A stretch of DNA of 64,000 nt from Thalassomonas actiniarum (lineage in GTDB: Bacteria > Pseudomonadota > Gammaproteobacteria > Enterobacterales > Alteromonadaceae): the NCBI RefSeq assembly GCF_000948975.2, contig NZ_CP059735.1, positions 3,720,001 through 3,784,000 of the forward strand, read 5' to 3'. Positions 16,369-23,913 of this stretch are shown piece after piece. Position 1 is the stretch's first letter; each line of letters begins with the position of its first letter. Below the pieces are notes generated by a model. It made no database searches. It had not been told where the DNA came from and worked only from the letters and a program-made list of their open reading frames with translations. The position numbers and the translations under genes are program-made.

Positions 16369-17100
16369 TTAAAATGAGTAAGTAAAAGTTGCAGTGAACT
16401 CATGCGCCTTTAGCTCTGGAAAAACAACCTGATCGCCAAGCGGATCTATCGCCGTTTCAGCATCCTTAAAGTCGATATATTGATAGTCCAGTCCGACGGC
16501 AATACTTTTTGTTACCAGGTAATTAAAACCGGTACCAACAGACCAGGCAAGTTCACTTGAGTCTTTGCTGGGATAGCAAAAAAGTGAGTTACCCGGACAC
16601 GCAGTGAGGCTGGAAAAGTCAAAAGACTGAAAAAGCGGTTGGATATCAAGCTTAGCACTGACGTCATGTTTAGCGATCCCTATCCCCGCCTTAATAAAAG
16701 GTTTGAATTTATCCGACTCGGTATTGAATTCGTAATACCCGTTAAGCATAAATGAGTCCGTATCGGCCTTAGCAAGTGTTTGGAAAGTATGATCTGACAA
16801 ACCGCCAGCAGGGTTAGCGGCTAAAGCCCCCCTAGCTGTTTCGAATTTACGTGAACGCCATTCTGCCTGAACAGCAAAGCCATTACCGAACCGGTAACCT
16901 AGGCCAAGTCCATAAACACCGCTGTTATCGACCTTATAGCCATTAACAGGAGTGTTGGCCTGATTAGTGCCTCGTTGCACCGCGTTATCTCCTTCATATG
17001 ATGACTGACCCGCGGTTAAATTTAAAAAAAAGCCAGGCTCAGTGTTTGCAAAACTTGATGTACAAAAAAGTACGCAAGCCAAAGGAACAAATTTATTCAT
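16369..17100 (-). CDS. Outer-membrane beta-barrel protein (OMP_b-brl type)
   Basis: A 243-residue protein with a signal peptide (ACVLFCTSSFA) and an eight-strand-barrel pattern: GFFLNLTAGQSSYEGD, GVYGLGLGYRFGNGFAVQAEWR, FMLNGYYEF, KPFIKAGIGIAKHD, SVGTGFNYLVTKSIAVGLDYQYIDF and an aromatic C terminus (ATFTYSF). It fits the OmpA/OmpW-like small-barrel group. A central insert with two Cys (LTACPGNSLFCYP) may form a disulfide in an outer loop. Its promoter region holds an exceptional cluster of TGCA half-sites, which suggests tight control. Confidence 0.8.
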   Translation of the reverse strand: MNKFVPLACVLFCTSSFANTEPGFFLNLTAGQSSYEGDNAVQRGTNQANTPVNGYKVDNSGVYGLGLGYRFGNGFAVQAEWRSRKFETARGALAANPAGGLSDHTFQTLAKADTDSFMLNGYYEFNTESDKFKPFIKAGIGIAKHDVSAKLDIQPLFQSFDFSSLTACPGNSLFCYPSKDSSELAWSVGTGFNYLVTKSIAVGLDYQYIDFKDAETAIDPLGDQVVFPELKAHEFTATFTYSF

Positions 17101-17142
17101 GATTAAGTAACTCCTATTAGTACCTTAGTTGTTATAAAGACA

Positions 17143-17244
17143 TGCACCTCAACCTAGATGCAACCGCATGCACTTTACATGCAATTGCATGGACATTCAA
17201 GAAGATATGCAGGTGCATTTATATTCGAAGGAATTGCTGATGCA
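17143..17244. promoter_or_regulatory. Cluster of TGCA half-sites and palindromes (putative operator array)
   Basis: Eight TGCA cores lie within about 100 bases upstream of the barrel gene, at 17143, 17159, 17169, 17180, 17186, 17208, 17214 and 17241. Several form inverted repeats: ATGC-AACC-GCAT (17158-17169), the perfect palindrome CATGCAATTGCATG (17178-17191) and ATGCAGGTGCAT (17207-17218). Such density is far above chance and suggests cooperative binding of a dimeric regulator. The protein is unknown. Confidence 0.6.
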
Positions 17245-17425
17245 TGGTTATGACTATCTTTGAGGTACAAGTGCGACTCAGTTAAGTGCAGGTAAAACGC
17301 ACTGTTGCCAATACTGTGTGGGAGCCGTCAAATAAGCGTTAGTGAATGTGGGCCGGGGATCACGCAGACATTTTGAGATCAAGATACATCCGAAATTTGC
17401 ATCAATAAGCTAACACTTCTGTCGT

Positions 17426-17659
17426 GGCCTTGCCGCAGGCGTGATTGCTGAGCCGGGCGATTTAAAGCGGTTCGAGCATCCCCGTAAGCTAATGACCTAC
17501 TTGGGCCTAGTACCCAATAAGCACACCAGCAGTGATAAGCAACGGTTAAGTGCCGTCACAGAATGCGGCAATGGCCGGGCCAGGCGCTTACTGGTTGGAG
17601 GGGTCCATGGCTATAAATACAAAGCCAATGTCTCAACAGAATATTGCCGTGTCTATTAA
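17426..17659 (+). pseudogene. IS110-family transposase remnant (C-terminal part)
   Basis: About 77 codons match the C-terminal transposase_20 region of IS110-type enzymes: GLAAGVIAEPGDLKRFEHPR, LMTYLGLVPNKHTSSDKQR, then AVTECGNGRARRLLVGGVHGYKYK. The catalytic N-terminal DEDD domain is missing and the frame stops early. It is a decayed fragment of a mobile element. Confidence 0.8.
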
Positions 17660-17849
17660 GCAAGTCACCGTTCAGCAAAATACAAACTTAAACAGTGCTT
17701 TGTTATGGCAGCCTGAAAACCATAAACATGCCGGGCAGCTGAGTGCATTTTCCAAGATCATGGCCGAGCATATCAATGGTAAGGAATTGCCGGGAAAAGC
17801 ATCACACCCTTTGGTTAATTCGGTGATTCGCCATGATTTAAAAAACTGA
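17607..17849 (+). CDS. Doubtful 80-residue ORF overlapping the transposase remnant
   Basis: It starts at an ATG five bases after GGAGG and overlaps the end of the IS110 fragment in another frame. The product (MAINTKPMSQQNIAVS and onwards, with ALLWQPENHKHAGQL and a basic-acidic tail) has no recognised family. The ribosome site is also part of the old transposase coding sequence, so it may be accidental. Listed as a possible gene only. Confidence 0.3.
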   Translation: MAINTKPMSQQNIAVSIKQVTVQQNTNLNSALLWQPENHKHAGQLSAFSKIMAEHINGKELPGKASHPLVNSVIRHDLKN

Positions 17850-17919
17850 TATTAAGGGTTAATGTCAATGAGTTAACAACTAACGGTAATTACACCTTTC
17901 GGCAGCTATAGAGGCAATT

Positions 17920-17955
17920 ATGAATGCCCTAAGCGTTATCATCATGCCACGAAAA
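17920..17955 (+). repeat. 36-base imperfect repeat, copy 1
   Basis: This stretch (core AAGCGTTATCATCATGC) matches 18846-18881 at 29 of 36 bases. Both copies begin with ATG and read MNALSVIIMPRK / MDTQSVITMLRE. They flank the PEP-CTERM gene at 18097-18711. They may be remnants of the same element or of one coding sequence. Confidence 0.5.
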
Positions 17956-18096
17956 CTCCAATGTATCGTCGGGAAGTTTTACATACTTTTATCTCCATCT
18001 CCTTTCCAATTTCCTAGGTTGTTGATTAAGAACTGCCATCTTCTTATGGCATGTCACTTGCGCAGGCGAAGTTGTTAACTAAAGAAGGAGAGTTCC

Positions 18097-18711
18097 ATGT
18101 TACGTTTTTTATTTATTTGCATGCTTATTGTGCCTTCGTTTGCGGGCGCTGAACTGATTACCAACGGAGACTTCTCGGCCGGTAATGCCGGATTTACGAG
18201 TTCATATACTTTTTTTGCATCGGGAGACATAACAGGGCCCGGGGAATACGCGATCGTCACAAACCCATTGTCTGCACACCCTTTGGCATCATCCTATGGA
18301 GACAATACCGATGGTTTTGGCAATATGCTGATGGCCAACGGCTCAACCATGGCTGAGCTCGTTTGGTCTCAGACGGTAAGTGTTAATAGCAACACGATTT
18401 ATGAGTTTTCCGCATTCGTATCCAGTTGGTTTTTAGACGTTCCTCCTGCCCCGGCTAGCCTCGACTTTGTTGTTAATGGTTCATCAATTGGAATATTCAC
18501 TGCGCCTGATACTACAGGCCTTTGGCTTGAGTTCTCCATGTCGGTCAGTAGCGGTGCGTTGACTTCCTTTGACTTAGAGATCTACAACCTGAGTACCCAG
18601 TTCGGCGGCAACGATTTTGCACTGGACGATATTTCTTTAACGGCGTCGGTACCCGAGCCATCTCCCCTTGTCATGGTCCTCATCGCAGTCTTTGCATTAA
18701 GGAGGAGATAA
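18097..18711 (+). CDS. PEP-CTERM sorting-domain protein
   Basis: A 204-residue secreted protein with a signal peptide (FLFICMLIVPSFAGA), a carbohydrate-binding-like beta-sandwich (ELITNGDFSAGNAGF at the start of the mature protein; FALDDISLTAS near the end), and a C-terminal VPEPSPLVMVLIAVFALRRR tail. That tail is the PEP-CTERM signal: Pro-Glu-Pro, one membrane helix, then an Arg cluster. Exosortase is expected to cut there and release the protein to the envelope or exterior. Start is fixed by GAAGGAGAG. No exosortase is in this window. Confidence 0.85.
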   Translation: MLRFLFICMLIVPSFAGAELITNGDFSAGNAGFTSSYTFFASGDITGPGEYAIVTNPLSAHPLASSYGDNTDGFGNMLMANGSTMAELVWSQTVSVNSNTIYEFSAFVSSWFLDVPPAPASLDFVVNGSSIGIFTAPDTTGLWLEFSMSVSSGALTSFDLEIYNLSTQFGGNDFALDDISLTASVPEPSPLVMVLIAVFALRRR

Positions 18712-19102
18712 CAGCCTAACCTGAAATTCGAGTTGGTCGCCGTTGCTCCCTAAACAGGTGTACTCCGGCCACTCAGACTGGCACCATAACCCCGCTAAAT
18801 ATTGATGAAAGCTGAGGTTAATATTTAATAATCGCGCTGCCAGTCATGGATACCCAAAGCGTTATCACCATGCTACGAGAGCATCACACAGATTGTAAAA
18901 ACAACGATAGAAATTCATTTCCTGCAAACGGTTATTCAGCCTGCTGCCACCTAAGATCGAAACAACAATTCCAGAAGGATTTTTCTCAATTGAAGCGTTA
19001 CTCATTCGTTATCTTTTGTAAGTTTACGTTTACTTTTGTAAAAAATATGTTATTTTTATGTTTAGTAAATATAACAAACAACCCCATAAGTAAGGATATA
19101 AA
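18712..19102. other. Intergenic region with the second repeat copy and an AT-rich promoter zone
   Basis: No gene is supported. It holds the 36-base repeat at 18846-18881, an unlikely 86-codon frame starting there, and a very AT-rich stretch (about 19010-19090) that probably carries the lipase promoter. Confidence 0.4.
18846..18881 (+). repeat. 36-base imperfect repeat, copy 2
   Basis: Partner of 17920-17955 (core AAGCGTTATCACCATGC), same orientation. Confidence 0.5.
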
Positions 19103-20485
19103 ATGAACCGGAAGTTATTTTCTCTCATCCCGTTATTGCTATGCGGCACATTACAGGCCGAGTCGGTAAAAGATGAATATGGTTTGATCATTGACGCACA
19201 AAACACCATTTCTCTGTTCTCTACCGAGAAAGACGCAGCAAAATTTAACAGTAAAATCCCTCAGGCAAGAAATGCCATAGCAAGTAGCTCATCAGCAAAG
19301 TGGTACATCAACTCTGCCGAAACCAGGAGAATATGTGTTGAATGGGATTACGGTGACGGGGGGATTAAAAGCGTTAAAAAAGACGACAATAAAGCGACTA
19401 TTCAGGCACCACCTCCCGGTCGCTGTCTGGAATGGGCAGATGTGCCGACAGAACGATACGGTACCGCGGCTGTTTATCAAAGCAACGATAATGTCTTAAA
19501 TAAAGCAGTTGTGGTTGTTCAACCTTACATTGTTTCGGTTACCGACAGCACTTACAGCGATGCTCAGTTTTATTCAGACATCAACCAGAGCGGACTGGCT
19601 GCCAGCCTGAGAAGTGCCGGTTACGATGTTATTTTATACCGTTATTTAAACACAGACGCCGGCGTTGCTTTTAACGCAAAAGGTGTTAAGGCATTAATGA
19701 AGAAACTCGAAGAGATGCCTAATGTTACCTCAACCTCTGTTATTGGTTTATCTATGGGTGGCGTGGTTGCAAGGTATGCATTAAAAGAATTGGAAAACGG
19801 CACCGGTTTACACAAAGTTGCAGGTTTTGTCTCCTTTGATGCGCCGCATTTAGGTGCAAACTTACCCAGCAGCATTACCGACAATATTTCCCGGTTACTC
19901 AGTAAAGTGGACTCGTCATTATGTGGCTTAAGCAGTGCTTGTCGTGAAGCAAGAACCAAACTGCGGGCAGTATTAAGTAAAATGCAAACCAAAACCTATA
20001 ACGAGTTAATTATCGGCAGCCCTTCCGGATCGTCAGACAGATACGCCTTATTGAACAAACTTTCTTCACTTGGCCATGTCAACACAGTACCTACCCTTGC
20101 TATTACCAATGGTACAAAAAATACCTCACAGGGATACCCTAACCAGACATTAGTCACCCATTATAAATTACACAGAAAGTGGTATAACGGCGGCAGTAAG
20201 TATTTTAAAGTTTATACCAACCCCAGTATGGATAATCAAAGTGGCGGCTATGCTAACTTTTACCAGGTATTGTCAGACCTGATAAAAGAGCAACCGCACC
20301 CGATCACCCCTTATGTTACCAGTGGTCAAAGACATTCATTTGTTTCCACTCAATCTGCCTTGGCCGGCAGTGAAAGTAACTTTACTGAAGTGGCGGCTTA
20401 CCCGAGCAGTAATGAGCAACACATGACCATTACCTACAGTAAAGCCCTTAAATTGAGACAGTGGTTAGACAGCAATCACTTCTAA
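19103..20485 (+). CDS. Secreted alpha/beta-hydrolase, triacylglycerol-lipase-like
   Basis: A 460-residue protein with a signal peptide (MNRKLFSLIPLLLCGTLQA). The nucleophile elbow is GLSMGG (Ser at about residue 217), preceded by a LIPASE-type VVVQPYIVSVTDSTY strand and followed by FVSFDAPHLGAN, a placement typical of class 3/DUF676-like lipases and esterases. The His is probably in the later HKWYNGG or SGQRHSF segments. It is likely exported to hydrolyse lipids or polyesters. The N-terminal 120 residues are an extra beta-rich domain not assigned to a family. Confidence 0.75.
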   Translation: MNRKLFSLIPLLLCGTLQAESVKDEYGLIIDAQNTISLFSTEKDAAKFNSKIPQARNAIASSSSAKWYINSAETRRICVEWDYGDGGIKSVKKDDNKATIQAPPPGRCLEWADVPTERYGTAAVYQSNDNVLNKAVVVVQPYIVSVTDSTYSDAQFYSDINQSGLAASLRSAGYDVILYRYLNTDAGVAFNAKGVKALMKKLEEMPNVTSTSVIGLSMGGVVARYALKELENGTGLHKVAGFVSFDAPHLGANLPSSITDNISRLLSKVDSSLCGLSSACREARTKLRAVLSKMQTKTYNELIIGSPSGSSDRYALLNKLSSLGHVNTVPTLAITNGTKNTSQGYPNQTLVTHYKLHRKWYNGGSKYFKVYTNPSMDNQSGGYANFYQVLSDLIKEQPHPITPYVTSGQRHSFVSTQSALAGSESNFTEVAAYPSSNEQHMTITYSKALKLRQWLDSNHF

Positions 20486-20614
20486 TTTGACTTGTTGAAA
20501 CTGCTTGAACCCAGCAGCAGCCTACAGCAGGTTGCTGCTTTTCTCCACTCTCCTTCACAAGCCTTAAAGAATGCTGCAATAACGACAAAACGGGTCAGTT
20601 TTGGGTAATTCAAT

Positions 20615-20634
20615 TTTTTGGGTGTCCCGCATTG
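20615..20634. repeat. 20-base dispersed repeat, copy 2
   Basis: Exact copy of 15104-15123. It directly abuts what looks like the truncated end of the last attC site of the cassette array, as though an element had inserted there or deletion had ended there. Confidence 0.6.
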
Positions 20635-20657
20635 TTGCGCTAAACAGCTTGTTATGA
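20635..20657 (-). repeat. Truncated attC site at the array end
   Basis: Minus-strand reading gives CATAACAAGCTGTTTAGCGC directly at the stop codon of the 148-residue cassette gene. This is the 5' half of a Vibrio/Shewanella-type attC (TAACAAGC arm). No convincing matching 3' half with a GCGTTA core follows. The 20-base repeat begins in its place. Confidence 0.5.
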
Positions 20658-21098
20658 TGATTTATTACATACAAACTCGTTTTTACTAAACTCAGATAGT
20701 TCACTGAACTTCTTAATAGACTCAATGCTATAGAATTCACTTTTTTCAAGTTCACAATCAGTACATGAATATGAAATATCTATTCGTGCATCATGATTTT
20801 GCTTAAAACCATTGTGGAAGCCAATCCATACGTAAGGTTTATCATCAAGTTGATTGTATGGAACACGGCTAACAAAAGCACCTTCACCGTTAATTTGATA
20901 ATCAATAGTGACACTTGAAGCAAGCCAGCGTTTGTTTATTGTTTTAGGATAATTTAAAACTAAAGTTTCATTATCTTTGTAGGTTATTTCAAATCCATTA
21001 CAAACTGCAACTTTTGGGGTGATGACATTTACGCGGTCAGGCATTATCGCCAAAACTGAAAAAGAAATGGTCAGAAAAATTAATGATAGTAATTTCAT
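20652..21098 (-). CDS. Cassette gene: secreted hypothetical protein
   Basis: A 148-residue product with a signal peptide (MKLLSLIFLTISFSVLA). The mature part is beta-rich, with Cys pairs (CNGFEITYKDNE, SCTDCELE, FVCNKSS) that could form disulfides in the periplasm. No family is recognised. The gene begins 20 bases after one attC and its stop lies in another attC-like sequence. It is therefore a mobile integron cassette rather than a resident gene. Ribosome-binding site is GGGAT, weak. Confidence 0.65.
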   Translation of the reverse strand: MKLLSLIFLTISFSVLAIMPDRVNVITPKVAVCNGFEITYKDNETLVLNYPKTINKRWLASSVTIDYQINGEGAFVSRVPYNQLDDKPYVWIGFHNGFKQNHDARIDISYSCTDCELEKSEFYSIESIKKFSELSEFSKNEFVCNKSS

Positions 21099-21117
21099 AC
21101 TCTATCCCTGCAAATCA

Positions 21118-21188
21118 TCATAACGCTGCCATAATTTGCCGACCGAAGCGCAGCGTAAGACGGTCAAATTGTTGGCCTTGTTATAAGC
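21118..21188 (-). repeat. attC recombination site
   Basis: Minus-strand reading starts CTTATAACAAGGCCAACAAT and ends GGCAGCGTTATG, enclosing nested inverted arms (TTTGACCG with CGGTCGGCAAA and TACGCTGCG). About 70 bases with the R''/R' cores (TAACAAG, GCGTTAT) and folding typical of integron 59-base elements. The stop of the upstream cassette gene falls inside it. Confidence 0.85.
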
Positions 21189-21787
21189 CGGTTTTCTAAT
21201 TTTGCGATAGCCTTTAAGACTAACTCTCTATTTTTTGATGTTTTTAACCACTTTGGTAGTCGCGTAAAATAAGACCACTTTGTACCGCCCCCCTCTCTTA
21301 ATTGAGCAGAAATATAAAGTTTTAGTTGTTCCAAGTGAGTTGCACCGTAAACCCAAACAGTGCCATGGCGAGTATCTTCTTTTAACGCTAACTCTAAGCC
21401 CCAAAATGGGTCTATGGCATGATCAATTGGTTCGGTGCGGGTAAATTCTAAGGAAACTTCATTTTCTGACTTGCACTGCGGACATTTAGATTTCGCAGAC
21501 TCTCCTTTTATTTGGGTCGCGTCATCAAATACCTTCTCGATTCGCACCCACTGATAGCCGCATGTGCTACAAGGGCGACGCCCCATCCCTAAAACTGGCC
21601 CCAGCCAACCATCATGCTCTGTTTTTAATGAGTGAGAACAACTGTGACACAAAAAAGTAGCGCGCCAATCTTTCCAGTATGGGTTTCCGCTGACAACTCC
21701 AACGCCATCGCATTTCGGACACACAGCTTCAATTTCTGTTGCCCAGTGTAAGAGTGGAAATCCTTCGTCTAAATATCTAGTGCTCAT
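21164..21787 (-). CDS. Cassette gene: zinc-ribbon protein
   Basis: A 207-residue cytoplasmic protein with four CxxC pairs: CPKCDG (about 24), CHSCSH (about 47), CSTCGY (about 73) and CPQCKS (about 100). These should make two zinc-ribbon modules. A C-terminal helical half follows (HLEQLKLYISAQLREG, TRLPKWLKTSKNRELVLKAI). Proteins of this build occur in integron cassettes and mobile islands without a known role. The reading frame runs into the attC, so the last residues (LITRPTI) are encoded by the recombination site. Confidence 0.7.
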   Translation of the reverse strand: MSTRYLDEGFPLLHWATEIEAVCPKCDGVGVVSGNPYWKDWRATFLCHSCSHSLKTEHDGWLGPVLGMGRRPCSTCGYQWVRIEKVFDDATQIKGESAKSKCPQCKSENEVSLEFTRTEPIDHAIDPFWGLELALKEDTRHGTVWVYGATHLEQLKLYISAQLREGGGTKWSYFTRLPKWLKTSKNRELVLKAIAKLENRLITRPTI

Positions 21788-21799
21788 GATGACCTAAAG

Positions 21800-21850
21800 T
21801 TTATAACGCTTAAAACAACGGTGAGTTTACGAATCCGTTGGCTTTACTTG
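21800..21850 (-). repeat. Probable short or degenerate attC site
   Basis: Between two cassette genes the minus strand reads CCAACGG, a 13-base spacer, CCGTTG and then TTTTAAGCGTTATAA. The right core (GCGTTAT) and inner arms are present, but the left core is poor and overlaps the end of the membrane-protein gene. A shortened attC is likely given its place. Confidence 0.5.
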
Positions 21851-22288
21851 ATTATGCGTAAATTTAACAATCGCAATAGTAAATAAAACTAACCCAATAA
21901 AAAATATTTTTGAGCCAAAATGTACTTTTTGGTTATAAATATCTGACACTTCATAAAAACTCTTTCCATTGATTTTTAAGGCTAAAACGCTACTTTTTAA
22001 ATAAGTAAAATCAATATTTTTGTTTAACAGTTTTTTATAATCATTTTTATCTGCACAAATATAGTTGTATGGGTCAATGTTATTTTCTAGGTAAAAAGTT
22101 TCTTCGTACCCTTCGACTTTAATTCTTGGACTACCTTTCTGTGGGCAGTAAGCTTCAATAACGATCCCTTTTCCTGAGGAAAGAGTACTTTCATCGAAAG
22201 GCTCTGGCTTGACCAACATCCCATGTAACCCTTTTCCCAAAAAAAGAAAAGCAGCCAAAAAGTAAAACCAATGAGAATATTTGCTCAT
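21827..22288 (-). CDS. Cassette gene: small two-helix membrane protein
   Basis: A 153-residue protein with a membrane helix at each end (WFYFLAAFLFLGKGLHG and IFFIGLVLFTIAIVKFTH) and a soluble middle of about 100 residues carrying two Cys (EAYCPQKG, YNYICADKN). This would place the middle in the periplasm. The ATG at 22288 has an AAGGG site. A longer frame upstream would read through the attC and is rejected. No family recognised. An immunity or stress role, common for such cassettes, is only a guess. Confidence 0.65.
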   Translation of the reverse strand: MSKYSHWFYFLAAFLFLGKGLHGMLVKPEPFDESTLSSGKGIVIEAYCPQKGSPRIKVEGYEETFYLENNIDPYNYICADKNDYKKLLNKNIDFTYLKSSVLALKINGKSFYEVSDIYNQKVHFGSKIFFIGLVLFTIAIVKFTHNQVKPTDS

Positions 22289-22300
22289 ACTACCCTTTAC

Positions 22301-22405
22301 ATATAACGCCCGGCTCACCGAGCAAATTTTTGATGGCGGCTTTTGTGCGTGTTTTTGCACAAAAGGTGACAGCGGAAATTTGTCCGGTGCAGCCGCTTGT
22401 TATGC
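22301..22405 (-). repeat. attC recombination site (long)
   Basis: Minus strand reads GCATAACAAGCGGCTGCACC at the left end and GGTGAGCCGGGCGTTATATG at the right end. Paired arms lie between (GGACAAATTTCCGC with GCCGCCATCAAAAATTTG, and TTGTGC with GCACAA at the tip). About 105 bases, an archetypal integron site. The stop codon of the upstream cassette gene is the TAA of TAACAAGC. Confidence 0.92.
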
Positions 22406-23161
22406 TATTTTCACGGGATCTGCATACATTGTTTTTGGCAAAATATAATTACCTGGCGTAAACCCTTGAAGAGTTGCTTCCATACCAACTAAAGTGTTGG
22501 TAAAACCACTTAAAAACAGGGCATACTCCTCATACCGGTCCGTGCAATCTGAACTTTCTGTACCGAACCATTGATATTTTCCATTTTTTTCAGACCAATA
22601 CCAGTAACCCTTACCTAAAACACAAATTGCGATAAATTGAGGGGTTTCCGACGTATCATATTTAAGATACCTCTCAATCTCATTACCTTTAATATCACTA
22701 GAAAAAGCAAATAGAACATTTCTAACCCAATTGTTACGAAAGACTTTATTTCCTTCTTTATCCTCATGAGGAAATAGTTGAAGCCTTCTTACACTTTTTG
22801 CTTTTTTAATAGAATCTTTGATTTCGGTTGCCGTTAATGTACTTTTAACCTCAATTGCGTATGCGCAACACTCAGCGGGAAATATACCTAGCTCTGAATT
22901 TATAAGTAAAGCTGGCGCTAACTTAGAATGATAAACAACCAAATCAATTTGATCCGACAAGCTTCCTTCGGTATCAATAATTTTTCCAGTTCCACATTTA
23001 AAACTGTGAGTAAGAAATGGAACTATACATTTATTTAAAGCTATTTCTCTAATTTGACCAGCTATACCATGATGCTCAATATCTGAGGCCAAAAGATTAG
23101 CCTCTCTCTTTGCAGAATCAATAAGATTTATAATATAGTCAAAATACTTACGCTTACTCAT
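22400..23161 (-). CDS. Cassette gene: DUF6602-type nuclease-like protein
   Basis: A 253-residue cytoplasmic protein. A helical start (INLIDSAKREANLLASDI) is followed by GTGKIIDTEGSLSDQIDLVVY and AYAIEVKSTL. The Asp and Glu-x-Lys spacing matches the PD-(D/E)XK nuclease core seen in DUF6602 proteins, which are frequent in defence-rich regions. Start is supported by GAAGGAG. It is the first cassette of the array in the direction of transcription. DNA cleavage or defence against phage is a reasonable hypothesis, not shown. Confidence 0.72.
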   Translation of the reverse strand: MSKRKYFDYIINLIDSAKREANLLASDIEHHGIAGQIREIALNKCIVPFLTHSFKCGTGKIIDTEGSLSDQIDLVVYHSKLAPALLINSELGIFPAECCAYAIEVKSTLTATEIKDSIKKAKSVRRLQLFPHEDKEGNKVFRNNWVRNVLFAFSSDIKGNEIERYLKYDTSETPQFIAICVLGKGYWYWSEKNGKYQWFGTESSDCTDRYEEYALFLSGFTNTLVGMEATLQGFTPGNYILPKTMYADPVKIA

Positions 23162-23649
23162 AAAACTCCTTCATTTGCATAACAGCCAGCAAAAAACCGT
23201 ATTTAAATAATTTAATAAAATGTAAAATATACATTCACCTTTATCATATCAAGCCATTAGTATTATTTCGGTAATTGAAGAAATAAGAAAAATACCTTTT
23301 TTTGCCGTCTAACAAAGCATTTTCGCAGATAACGCAAAGCTGCAAGAAAGAACAGCACCTTGATAGATAAAAACCAGCAGTAGTCAAGTTTTAGCTATTC
23401 ACGCTTATTAGTCTTTCAGCGAAAAAAAGAGTATACAAAATTAATGTGGGATCAAGTGTTCGCTACAGCACATAAAAGCAATATAAGATGAAAATAAAGG
23501 AATTTTCATACTCCTCGTAGCCATTATCGAAAAATTCCAGCCAGGTCCACCTGATAGCCGTTATATTCTGGTCTGTTACATTTTTACATAGCAACAATGT
23601 AAAACAACTGCGCCTGCCAACAGGCACAGTTGTTTAGACTGCTCTTACT
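23162..23649. other. AT-rich region upstream of the cassette array
   Basis: No gene is supported. At 23177-23187 the minus strand reads GGCTGTTATGC, an attC right-core-like (GTTATGC) junction just before the first cassette gene. This suggests that an upstream attC or attI was lost here. The rest is AT-rich filler up to the terminator of the SymE-like gene. Confidence 0.45.
23602..23635 (-). terminator. Terminator of the SymE-like gene
   Basis: A long stem (AAACAACTG and GCCTG pairing with CAGGC and CAGTTGTTT, one mismatch, CCAA loop) lies 15 bases after the stop. Minus-strand reading ends in a TTGTTTT run. Confidence 0.75.
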
Positions 23650-23913
23650 TTAGGTGGAATGCTTAGGTGTAATGATCACTTCATCCGGATTGATGAGCAA
23701 AGTGACTTTTTGTCCGATAGAGAAACCGGCCTTTTTCAACCATTTCCCCTTGAGAATAATACAAGGCTCAAGGTTAACAGGTACATAGTTAATGCCTGTG
23801 CCGCGGATTTTCACTGCCGAGTCGCAAATGGTTTCCTGTACGGTTAGCTGGCGGTAGCGCGGATATTTTACTTTTGCCGAGACAGACTCTGGCGTATGAT
23901 GATATTCAGCCAT
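23650..23913 (-). CDS. SymE-family toxin-like protein
   Basis: An 87-residue protein whose C-terminal 55 residues fit the SymE/SpoVT-AbrB-like domain: PCIILKGKWLKKAGFSIGQKVTLLINPDEVIITP. E. coli SymE is an SOS-induced RNA/nucleoid-acting type I toxin controlled by an antisense RNA (SymR) and LexA. Here no LexA box is visible upstream and an antisense RNA cannot be judged from sequence alone. It lies next to the cassette array, as mobile toxin genes often do. The N-terminal 30 residues are not conserved. Confidence 0.75.
   Translation of the reverse strand: MAEYHHTPESVSAKVKYPRYRQLTVQETICDSAVKIRGTGINYVPVNLEPCIILKGKWLKKAGFSIGQKVTLLINPDEVIITPKHST

Noticed and set aside
18846-19106. 86-codon plus-strand frame before the lipase gene
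   Set aside because: Its start lies in a repeat remnant, it lacks a ribosome site and covers the AT-rich promoter zone.
22289-22360. N-terminal extension of the two-helix membrane protein
   Set aside because: It would be encoded by the attC site; the ATG at 22288 has its own AAGGG site.
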